Below, in pieces: positions 1 through 5,001 of a stretch of 6,604 bases of DNA. Position 1 is the stretch's first letter. Each line of letters begins with the position of its first letter. The stretch covers positions 1 through 6,604 of the forward strand of contig JAJZUN010000156.1 in NCBI GenBank assembly GCA_021848555.1, in the 5' to 3' direction. The translations under genes were made by a program, and so were the position numbers. Under the pieces are notes generated by a model that saw nothing but the letters and a program-made list of their open reading frames with translations, made no database searches and had not been told where the DNA came from. Origin of the DNA: Pseudomonadota bacterium (lineage in GTDB: Bacteria > Pseudomonadota > Gammaproteobacteria > Burkholderiales > SG8-39).

Positions 1-375
1 GTGCACCAGTTGCAGCAGATCGCGCGCCCGGCCCGAGCGCTCGGCTTCAGCGATGTGCGCCATCGCCGCCATCACGTTCCTTTGCGCGCTCAAATGGGGA
101 AACAAGGCGTAGTGCTGGAACACGATGCCGACCGAGCGCCGCTGCGGCGGCAGGTCTATCCCGCCGGCGGTGTCCAGCCAAAGCTCGCCGGCGCAACGCA
201 CCACTCCCTCGCCGGGACGGGTCAGGCCGGCGATGCTGCGCAGGATCGTGGTCTTGCCGCTGCCCGAAGGGCCTACCAGCGCGACCATTTCCCCCGCCCC
301 GCAGTCGAAGCGCGCGGCGAGCGGTATCGGCGCCGACTGGCGCAGGCTGACCTGCAATCCGCCCCGCTCACCCAT
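1..375 (-). CDS. modC: Molybdate ABC transporter ATP-binding protein ModC, N-terminal part (cut by window edge)
   Basis: ModC is the cytoplasmic ATPase that drives molybdate import through ModB. Only the first 125 codons lie in the window; the reading frame is still open at position 1. Translation from the ATG at 375-373 gives a Walker A motif GPSGSGKT near residues 39-46. It also gives a Q-loop stretch VFQHYALFPHL near residue 93, the wording typical of molybdate, sulfate and polyamine importer ATPases. The signature (LSGGQ), Walker B and the C-terminal molybdate-binding MOP domain would lie beyond the edge and cannot be seen. The ATG overlaps the modB stop by 8 bases, so translation is probably coupled to modB. 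Placement after modA and modB is what makes this ModC rather than a sulfate or thiosulfate ATPase. Confidence 0.9.
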   Translation of the reverse strand, partial: MGERGGLQVSLRQSAPIPLAARFDCGAGEMVALVGPSGSGKTTILRSIAGLTRPGEGVVRCAGELWLDTAGGIDLPPQRRSVGIVFQHYALFPHLSAQRNVMAAMAHIAEAERSGRARDLLQLVH

Positions 376-1036
376 GCTTGCGGCCGATGCGATTGGCAAG
401 CACATACACCGCGCCTATCGCCACCAGCGAAAAAGCGAGCAGCACGCTGGACATGGCCGCCGCGCCGCGCTCGTCGAAGGCCTGTACCCGGTCGTAGATC
501 GCAATCGCGATGGTCTGTGTTTCGCCGGGAATGTTGCCTCCCATCATGAGCACCACGCCGAACTCGCCCATGGTGTGCGCGAAGGTGAGCACCAGCGCCG
601 AAACGATGCCCGGCCAGGCAAGCGGAAACTCGATCAGGCAGAAGGTGCGCCAGTGCGACATGCCGCTGCACCACGCCGCTTCGCGCACCTCCTCCGGAAT
701 CGCCTGGAACGCGCGCTGCATCGGCTGCACCGCGAACGGAATGTTGAACAGTATCGAGGCCAGCAGCAGTCCCTGAAAGCTGAATGCGAGCGGACGGCCG
801 AAGACGCTCTGCCACGCCTCGCCGATGGGCGAGGCGCCGCCGAACACCGACAGCATGTAGTAGCCCAGCACCGTCGGCGGCAGCACCAGCGGCAAGGCCA
901 CCAGGGCTTCGACCCAGGCGCGGCCGGGAAACTCGCGCCAGGCGATCTGCCGCGCCACGACGATGCCCAGCGGCAGCAGCCAGACCACCGTCCAGGCCGA
1001 GAGCTTGAGCGACAAGAGCAGCGCGGGCCAGTCCAT
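368..1036 (-). CDS. modB: Molybdate ABC transporter permease ModB
   Basis: ModB forms the inner-membrane channel of the molybdate importer, probably as a homodimer. The 222-residue product is close to the usual ModB length and has about five hydrophobic segments (roughly residues 5-27, 44-66, 85-105, 142-165 and 196-215). The cytoplasmic EAA loop that docks on the ATPase is clear: EAA at 119-121, Gly125, Ile135, then Phe-Pro at 137-138, the expected EAA-x3-G-x9-I spacing. The segment TFAHTMGEFG (151-160) is a familiar ModB/CysT-type sequence. The ATG at 1036 lies 6 bases after the modA stop and has only a weak ribosome site, so coupling to modA is likely. Its end overlaps the modC start. Nothing is broken or missing. 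Confidence 0.95.
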   Translation of the reverse strand: MDWPALLLSLKLSAWTVVWLLPLGIVVARQIAWREFPGRAWVEALVALPLVLPPTVLGYYMLSVFGGASPIGEAWQSVFGRPLAFSFQGLLLASILFNIPFAVQPMQRAFQAIPEEVREAAWCSGMSHWRTFCLIEFPLAWPGIVSALVLTFAHTMGEFGVVLMMGGNIPGETQTIAIAIYDRVQAFDERGAAAMSSVLLAFSLVAIGAVYVLANRIGRKHG

Positions 1037-1042
1037 GCTGGC

Positions 1043-1804
1043 CTAGTGTCCCGCGCCCGGCAGCGTGAAGCCGTACTTCTCGAACAAGGCCCGCGCCGGC
1101 GCGGACTGCGCAAAGGCGTAGAACAGCCGCGCCGTGTCCCCCGCCCCGCGCAGCAGCACCATGCGCTGCCGCAAGGGCTGGTGCCAGTCCGCCGGCAGCA
1201 GGGCATGCGTGCCGGCCTGCGCCATGCGCTCCGACACGACGAGCGAATAGGCCAGCAGACCGGCCTCGACCGAGCCCGAAGCGGCGAACTGCGCCGCCTG
1301 TGAAATGTTCTCGCCCATGACCAGATGGCCCTGCGCCTTGTCCCACAAACCCTTGCGCCTCAGGACCTCGCGCGCGGCGCGGCCGTAGGGCGCGTGCTCC
1401 GGATTGGCGATGGCGATCTTCCTCAAGCGGCCGTCTTCGAGCGCGGCGGCAACATCGCCGAGCGCCGCATCCGCTTTGACCGGGGATCCTTTGGGCACGA
1501 ACAAAGCGAGCCGGCCGACCGCATAGAGCACACCGCCGTCCAGCGTCAGCTTGCGCCCGTCCAGGTCGCGCACGTAAGTCTCGTCGGCGGAGAAGAACAG
1601 CTCGAACGGGGCGCCCTGGATGATCTGGCGCACGAAATTGCCCGAGGAACCGAAGGTCAGTTTCACCGAACGTCCGCTCGCGCGCGTGAACGCCGCGGCG
1701 ACTTCGGTGAGCGCATATTGCAGATCGGAGGCCGCGGCGAGCACCGGGACCGCGGCCGCGCGGGCGATCGGTGCCATGGAGAACAGAGCCGCAAGCGGAA
1801 GCAC
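1043..1804 (-). CDS. modA: Molybdate-binding periplasmic protein ModA
   Basis: ModA captures molybdate (and tungstate) in the periplasm and delivers it to ModBC. Counting from the GTG at 1804, the product has 253 residues. A hydrophobic export signal ends around ARAAA (residues 14-18). The mature protein begins VPVLAAASDL, with Ser26 in the position of the first oxyanion-binding serine. FGSSGNF (51-57) holds the second serine, NPEHAPYG (134-141) the third contact and AYS (185-187) the binding tyrosine. These assignments follow the known ModA family and were made by eye. The GTG is the first standard start codon in frame, but it leaves a signal peptide without a basic N-region and has no ribosome site at the right distance. 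The frame stays open up to 1843. An ATT codon at 1831-1829, six bases after a GGAGG, would add nine residues including two arginines and may be the true start. It is first in the modABC order and sits behind a ModE-like operator. Confidence 0.93.
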   Translation of the reverse strand: MLPLAALFSMAPIARAAAVPVLAAASDLQYALTEVAAAFTRASGRSVKLTFGSSGNFVRQIIQGAPFELFFSADETYVRDLDGRKLTLDGGVLYAVGRLALFVPKGSPVKADAALGDVAAALEDGRLRKIAIANPEHAPYGRAAREVLRRKGLWDKAQGHLVMGENISQAAQFAASGSVEAGLLAYSLVVSERMAQAGTHALLPADWHQPLRQRMVLLRGAGDTARLFYAFAQSAPARALFEKYGFTLPGAGH

Positions 1805-1837
1805 GACGAGCCTTGCGAGAGCGCGGAAAATCTTGCA

Positions 1838-1842
1838 CCTCC
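1838..1842 (-). promoter_or_regulatory. Strong ribosome binding site upstream of modA (GGAGG)
   Basis: A perfect GGAGG sits six bases before an ATT codon (1831-1829) that is in frame with modA. It lies 33 bases before the first standard in-frame start, the GTG at 1804, which is too far to serve it. An ATG at 1844-1842 overlaps this site but is in a different frame. Confidence 0.6.
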
Positions 1843-1855
1843 ATCAGGATATCCT

Positions 1856-1881
1856 GCGCTATAGCCATACCTCTATAGCGC
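1856..1881 (-). promoter_or_regulatory. Probable ModE operator (molybdate repressor box) of modABC
   Basis: The arms GCGCTATAG (1856-1864) and CTATAGCGC (1873-1881) form a perfect 9-bp inverted repeat around an 8-bp spacer. The core CGCTATA-N-TATAGCG matches the general form of known ModE boxes: CG, one variable base, TATA, a spacer of about 8, then the mirror image, as in the E. coli modA operator. The predicted modA transcription start falls inside the right-hand arm, so a bound repressor would block RNA polymerase. That it is ModE-bound is inferred from layout and position; no modE gene is in the window. Confidence 0.75.
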
Positions 1882-1886
1882 AGCCG

Positions 1887-1915
1887 ATTCTAGTCGAGTG
1901 CATGCGTTCCGGCAA
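1887..1915 (-). promoter_or_regulatory. Predicted sigma-70 promoter of modABC
   Basis: On the minus strand, TTGCCG (1915-1910) and TAGAAT (1892-1887) are separated by exactly 17 bases. They match the -35 and -10 consensus at four and five of six positions. Transcription would start near 1880, inside the ModE-like repeat, giving a leader of about 50 bases before the modA ATT codon. Confidence 0.55.
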
Positions 1916-1946
1916 TGACGATCCGGTCGCGCGCGCCCAAGCGCAC

Positions 1947-1974
1947 TTGCGATCGGGCGCTATTGGTCTACACT
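1947..1974 (+). promoter_or_regulatory. Predicted promoter of the DUF1330 gene
   Basis: TTGCGA (1947-1952) and TACACT (1969-1974) are spaced by 16 bases, with a start site expected near 1981, about 25 bases before the ATG at 2006. It is divergent from the modA promoter and does not overlap it. The spacer contains GCGCTAT (1957-1963), which matches seven bases of one arm of the ModE-like box, without a convincing second arm. Confidence 0.45.
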
Positions 1975-2005
1975 TTTGCATTCCGACAGAATCGAAAGGA
2001 AAAGC

Positions 2006-2293
2006 ATGGCAGCCTATCTGGTGGTCGACATCGAGGTGACCAATCCGGCGCAGTTCGAGGAATACAAGAAGCTGGCGCCGCCGGCGATCGCCAAGTACGG
2101 CGGGCGCTATGTGATACGCGGCGGCGCTTACGAAACCATCGAAGGAAACTGGAAACCGCAGCGCCTGACGATAGTCGAATTCGACACGATGGAAAAGGCG
2201 AAGGCCTTTTACACCTCGCCCGAATACGCCGTGGCGATCAAGGCGCGCGCGGGAGCGGCGAATTTCAAGGCGCTGCTGGTACAGGGGGTCTAG
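2006..2293 (+). CDS. DUF1330 family protein
   Basis: This gene encodes a 95-residue cytoplasmic protein of the DUF1330 family, small proteins expected to have a ferredoxin-like fold and to dimerise. No biochemical role is established for the family that I can state. Family hallmarks seen are the opening strand AAYLVVDIEVTN (residues 2-13), the YGGRYVIRGG segment (around 31-40), a PQRLTIVEF strand (around 51-59) and FYTSPEY (around 68-74). I chose the ATG at 2006 over an in-frame ATG at 1976. It follows an AAAGGAAA ribosome site, and family members start a few residues before YLVV. The 1976 start would also lie on or before the predicted transcription start. It is the only plus-strand gene here, divergent from modA and convergent with the cupin gene 18 bases away. 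Nothing ties it to molybdate or formate beyond position. Confidence 0.88.
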   Translation: MAAYLVVDIEVTNPAQFEEYKKLAPPAIAKYGGRYVIRGGAYETIEGNWKPQRLTIVEFDTMEKAKAFYTSPEYAVAIKARAGAANFKALLVQGV

Positions 2294-2311
2294 CGCAAGA
2301 ATTCCGGGACC

Positions 2312-2698
2312 TCAGTGGTCCGGCAGTTCGACCGTCTTGAATTCTCCCGGCAGCACCACTTCCAGGAGTTCGATATCGTCGGAATGCCCCAGTTCCCGGT
2401 GCCGGATCCCCGGGGGCTGGTAGGCGCAGGACCCGGCCTCCAGCAGCACCTCACCCTCGCCTTCGTAGTCGAACTTGATCCAGCCCTTCAGCACATAGAC
2501 CAGCTGGAACTCGGTCTCGTGCCAGTGGGTCTTGCCGACGAAGTGGCCGCCGGGCCGCGCGCGGATGACATGGGCTACGGCTTTGCCGCCGGTCGCGTCC
2601 TTGACACCGAGGTCGCGGTATTCGAAAAAAGCGCGCAGACCGTCGGCCTTGAATTCGCTGCCTTTGAGATGGCTGACGCTGAATTTCCGCTTCGACAT
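2312..2698 (-). CDS. Single-domain cupin protein
   Basis: This is a 128-residue small cytoplasmic cupin with no signal peptide. The first cupin motif is around residues 51-72: His58 and His60 in KTHWHE, then Gln65 where the classical Glu ligand usually stands, and Gly72 in VLKGW. Glu61 or Glu63 might substitute as ligand. The second motif is G89...PPGIRH with His100, the expected third metal ligand. The family covers metal-binding enzymes, sensors and sugar-binding proteins, so the substrate cannot be read from the sequence. The start at 2698 is supported by GGAGGG seven bases upstream (minus strand). It lies downstream of the formate dehydrogenase operon terminator with little room for a separate promoter, so it may depend on read-through. 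Confidence 0.85.
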   Translation of the reverse strand: MSKRKFSVSHLKGSEFKADGLRAFFEYRDLGVKDATGGKAVAHVIRARPGGHFVGKTHWHETEFQLVYVLKGWIKFDYEGEGEVLLEAGSCAYQPPGIRHRELGHSDDIELLEVVLPGEFKTVELPDH

Positions 2699-2728
2699 AT
2701 CTCCCTCCGGGGTATTGATGCGGCAAAC

Positions 2729-2754
2729 AAAAAAGGGCGCAACAGCGCCCTTTT
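2729..2754 (-). terminator. Rho-independent terminator of the formate dehydrogenase operon
   Basis: A perfect 10-bp stem, AAAAGGGCGC (2731-2740) with its complement at 2745-2754, closes a 4-base loop. Read on the minus strand it runs into six T (2734-2729) and then GTTT. It lies 19 bases past the stop of the last small gene of the operon. The plus-strand side has only four T, so it is much better oriented for minus-strand transcription. Confidence 0.9.
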
Positions 2755-2772
2755 CTGCGATGGCGGTTCCGC

Positions 2773-3036
2773 TTATTTCTTGGCCGCGGGCTTGGCGCCC
2801 TTGGCCGCAGGCGCGGTCTTGCCCTGCCCTTTCTTGTAGCGCTCCGCCACGCGGTCCTGGGCTTTCGCCAGCGACTCGGCTTCTTTCTTGGCGGCCTCGG
2901 CGGACTTGGCCTTCGCCTCTTCGGCCTTGGCCTTGGCGGCATCGTCCATCGGCGCAACGGGGATCCTGGCCTGGGCCAGGCCGGCGCTCAAGGCGAATAC
3001 CAGCGCCACGGCCACAAACAATTTTCCGATTTTCAT
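2773..3036 (-). CDS. Small secreted Ala/Lys-rich protein at end of formate dehydrogenase operon
   Basis: This is an 87-residue protein I do not recognise. It starts with a clean Sec signal peptide: MKIGK basic start, hydrophobic core 6-20, cleavage expected after AQA at residue 23. The mature part is about 64 residues. Residues 31-70 are rich in Ala, Lys and Glu and should form one charged helix, possibly a coiled coil. The tail (71-87) is Lys-, Ala- and Pro-rich and looks disordered. There are no cysteines or haem motifs. The ATG at 3036 is set by a GGAGG (3047-3043) that begins at the last base of the stop codon of the upstream cytochrome b gene, so it is translated as part of that operon. 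A terminator follows directly. Location suggests a periplasmic accessory to the formate dehydrogenase; this is guilt by association only. Low complexity will make homology searches unreliable. Confidence 0.8.
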   Translation of the reverse strand: MKIGKLFVAVALVFALSAGLAQARIPVAPMDDAAKAKAEEAKAKSAEAAKKEAESLAKAQDRVAERYKKGQGKTAPAAKGAKPAAKK

Positions 3037-3046
3037 TTCAGCCTCC

Positions 3047-4099
3047 TCAGGTTTGCGTCTGCGGTGCAGTTGTCGCGGCAGCGACCGGCTTGCCCGAGGG
3101 CAGCTCCCTCCTGCCGGCCTTGACGTCCTCGTACCAGTATTGCGCGTGCTCCCTGGCCCAGGTCTCATCCACATAGCCGTTGCGCATTCCCTCGTAGGCC
3201 CCGGTCGTGCCCACGGTGCCGAGATAGATGTGCGTCAGCGCCCAGACGATGTACCACAGCGCCGCCACGACATGCACGATGTTGGCGATCATCATCAGCC
3301 AGCGCGGCTGATCGAAGTTGGGGAAATCGAGCACCAGGCCGCTTGCGCTCGATATCATGCCCAGGCCGACCACCCCGCCCCAGAACCATATCTTCTCTCC
3401 GGCATTGAAGCGCCCGGCCGGCACGACTTCGCCGGTGAGGACGCCGCCGCCTTTGACCGCCCAGATGATATCGTAGAGGCGAAAAACATTGTCGCGGATG
3501 AAAGTCACGACGAACACCAGGACGCTGAACATGAATATCGGCCCGACAAAGTTGTGCAGGTTCTTGCCCAGCGTGGCGAGCCAGCCGAACAGCGTGTGCC
3601 CGATCAGCGGCAGCAGCAGGAACTTGCCGAACAGCATCACCAGGCCGCTCACGGCGAGTATGCAGAAGCTGATCGCCATGCTCCAGTGCGCGATGCGCTC
3701 GAAGCCGGAGAAGCGCTCGATCATTTTCCCCGTGGCCGGGCTGTGCAGGCCGATCGGGCCGTTCACCTTGTAGAACACCCCGAGCACGATCACCATCAGC
3801 ACCACGGCCCAGCCGCCGTAAAACATGATCGGGCCATTGCGCAGCTTGCGCCAGGTTTCACCCTGGGTCTGGATCAGCACACCGGTCTCGCGGCCCTTGA
3901 CCGCGGTGTACTCCTCCTTGCCCGAGCGCGCTTCGCGCCATGTAGGCGCGTTGTTGCCCGGCTGCGCCTGCTGGCGTTGCGCCTGCGTTTCCTGTGGCCG
4001 GGCTTCCTGTGCCTGTGCGCTGGCCGTTCCGCCTGACAGCGGCAGAAGCAGCATCAGCCCGAGGAGAAGATTCCGCACGCCGCTGAGATAGGCTCGCAT
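3047..4099 (-). CDS. Formate dehydrogenase gamma subunit (cytochrome b556)
   Basis: This is the membrane subunit that takes electrons from the iron-sulfur beta subunit through two b haems to the quinone pool. It has 350 residues, against about 217 for E. coli FdnI. The extra length is N-terminal: a signal peptide (1-30, ASAQA end), a hydrophilic stretch (31-88) with the PTWREARSG and GRETGVLIQ segments common in this longer gamma-subunit type, and an additional membrane span (about 90-111). The cytochrome core follows. Likely haem ligands are His138 (ERIAHW), His182 (NLHNFVG), His276 and His290; the last two are 14 apart, as in FdnI. Spans lie near 137-160, 184-202, 236-258 and 268-292. The ATG at 4099 follows a run of six G. 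It sits 9 bases after the lipoprotein gene and directly before the small secreted gene. It is fdoI/fdnI-like; I leave the symbol empty because naming varies. Confidence 0.93.
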   Translation of the reverse strand: MRAYLSGVRNLLLGLMLLLPLSGGTASAQAQEARPQETQAQRQQAQPGNNAPTWREARSGKEEYTAVKGRETGVLIQTQGETWRKLRNGPIMFYGGWAVVLMVIVLGVFYKVNGPIGLHSPATGKMIERFSGFERIAHWSMAISFCILAVSGLVMLFGKFLLLPLIGHTLFGWLATLGKNLHNFVGPIFMFSVLVFVVTFIRDNVFRLYDIIWAVKGGGVLTGEVVPAGRFNAGEKIWFWGGVVGLGMISSASGLVLDFPNFDQPRWLMMIANIVHVVAALWYIVWALTHIYLGTVGTTGAYEGMRNGYVDETWAREHAQYWYEDVKAGRRELPSGKPVAAATTAPQTQT

Positions 4100-4108
4100 G
4101 ATCCCCCC

Positions 4109-4372
4109 TTATTCGCCAATGCGCACGTATTCGTTCTGGCTCTGGTTGCGCGACCGGATGGCGCTCTCCCAACTGCTCTTGTCGCCCTTGGTCCACTTGG
4201 AACTGGTGTACAGGCTGTCCCCGGGCGCGCTCTCCCACGGCTTGCTGTCGGGTTTGCCCTGGTACTTGCCTTGCTGATAGAGGATCACCTGCTCGCGCTC
4301 GCCGCAGCCGCTGAGCGCAGCCAGGACGACAAGGGCGGCACCGGATATTGCGAGCTTGCGTACGCTGATCAT
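4109..4372 (-). CDS. Small lipoprotein of the formate dehydrogenase operon
   Basis: This 87-residue protein has a lipoprotein signal: basic start MISVRK, hydrophobic core 8-20 and lipobox LSGC with the acylated Cys at position 23. The mature part is about 65 residues, polar and rich in Lys, Ser, Gln and Trp. It carries the WESA element twice (46-49 and 68-71) and the segment QGKYQGK (35-41). No cofactor motif or further cysteine is seen. Asp is not at position +2, so the outer membrane is a possible destination, though Gly at +2 is not decisive. Its ATG overlaps the fdhB stop as ATGA, which implies coupled translation, and the gamma gene follows 9 bases later. A role in assembling or anchoring the dehydrogenase at the membrane is plausible but inferred from position only. 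I know no established name. Confidence 0.85.
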   Translation of the reverse strand: MISVRKLAISGAALVVLAALSGCGEREQVILYQQGKYQGKPDSKPWESAPGDSLYTSSKWTKGDKSSWESAIRSRNQSQNEYVRIGE

Positions 4373-4989
4373 GACTTGCCTCCTTTCGGTGCCTGCTGCG
4401 GATCGGGTTTGCCGTAGGCCGTGCTCCAGCCCCATACTTCCGCCCCCTTGCCGCGCTTGGTCGCGCGGTCGCGGAAGATGTCGGCGATGACGCTGCCGTC
4501 GCCGCCCAGCAGCGCCTTGGTCGAGCACATTTCGGCGCAGGCGGGCAGCTTGCCCTGCGCGAGACGGTTCGAACCGTATTTCTCGTACTCTTCGTCCGAA
4601 TTGTCTTTTTCCGGGCCGCCGGCGCAGAACGTGCACTTGTCCATCTTGCCGCGCATGCCGAAGGCGCCCGCCTGCGGGAACTGCGGCGCGCCGAACGGAC
4701 AGGCGTAGAAGCAATAGCCGCAGCCTATGCACATGTCCTTGTCGTGCAGCACCACGCCTTCCTCGGTGAGGTAGAAGCAGTCCACCGGGCACACCGCCAT
4801 GCACGGCGCATCCGAACAATGCATGCAGGCGACCGAGATCGATTTCTCCCCCGGCACGCCGTCGTTGAGCGTCACCACGCGGCGCCGGTTCACCCCCCAG
4901 GGCACCTCGTTCTCCTGCTTGCAGGCAGTCACGCAGCCGTTGCACTCGATGCAGCGCTCGGCGTCACAAAGAAATTTCATGCGGGCCAT
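4369..4989 (-). CDS. fdhB: Formate dehydrogenase beta subunit, four [4Fe-4S] ferredoxin
   Basis: This subunit wires electrons from the molybdenum site of FdhA to the cytochrome b subunit. The 206-residue protein carries 16 cysteines in four cluster groups: 13/16/19/23, 55/58/63/67, 87/90/93/97 and 119/122 with 151/155, plus unpaired Cys8 and Cys71. This is the standard arrangement for the beta subunits of molybdopterin oxidoreductases, and its compact form fits the FDH3-type beta subunit. Unlike E. coli FdnH (about 294 residues), it has no C-terminal membrane helix, so it must be held by its partners. The ATG at 4989 follows AAGGAG with six bases between. It is separated by 12 bases from the stop of a short ORF that repeats its own first 19 codons. 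The end overlaps the lipoprotein gene by 4 bases. Its export would rely on riding with a Tat-exported FdhA; that signal lies outside the window. Confidence 0.93.
   Translation of the reverse strand: MARMKFLCDAERCIECNGCVTACKQENEVPWGVNRRRVVTLNDGVPGEKSISVACMHCSDAPCMAVCPVDCFYLTEEGVVLHDKDMCIGCGYCFYACPFGAPQFPQAGAFGMRGKMDKCTFCAGGPEKDNSDEEYEKYGSNRLAQGKLPACAEMCSTKALLGGDGSVIADIFRDRATKRGKGAEVWGWSTAYGKPDPQQAPKGGKS
4933..4989 (-). repeat. Direct repeat copy A: start of fdhB
   Basis: These 57 bases encode fdhB codons 1-19. They match 5056-5112 at 53 of 57 positions, with an unbroken identical block of 36 bases (4933-4968). The offset between copies is 123 bases. The four mismatches are all in codons 3, 6 and 7 and are all synonymous. 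Confidence 0.95.
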
Positions 4990-5001
4990 CGCGTGCTCCT
5001 T

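Noticed and set aside
125..1303. 392-codon plus-strand open frame opposite modABC
   Set aside because: Its composition (Arg, His, Ala, Gln) is typical of antisense frames in GC-rich genes and there is no ribosome site or recognisable domain.
273..1868. 531-codon open frame on the minus strand across modA and modB
   Set aside because: It runs in another frame over two clearly real genes and is Arg/Ala/Gly-rich, as expected of a shadow frame in GC-rich DNA. Only its first codons (1868-1829) matter, and just for the modA start question.
2304..2323. Imperfect inverted repeat between the convergent DUF1330 and cupin genes, considered as a bidirectional terminator
   Set aside because: The stem has a bulge, overlaps the cupin stop codon and lacks a T-run on either strand, so it is too weak to call.
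2690..2745. Possible separate promoter for the cupin gene
   Set aside because: The only candidate pair (TTGCGC with ATCAAT, 17 bases apart) overlaps the operon terminator, and the -10 element is poor; not enough to list as a feature.
2888..4036. 382-codon plus-strand open frame opposite the gamma subunit gene
   Set aside because: It is antisense to a well-supported cytochrome b gene, rich in His, Gln and Arg, with no family resemblance.
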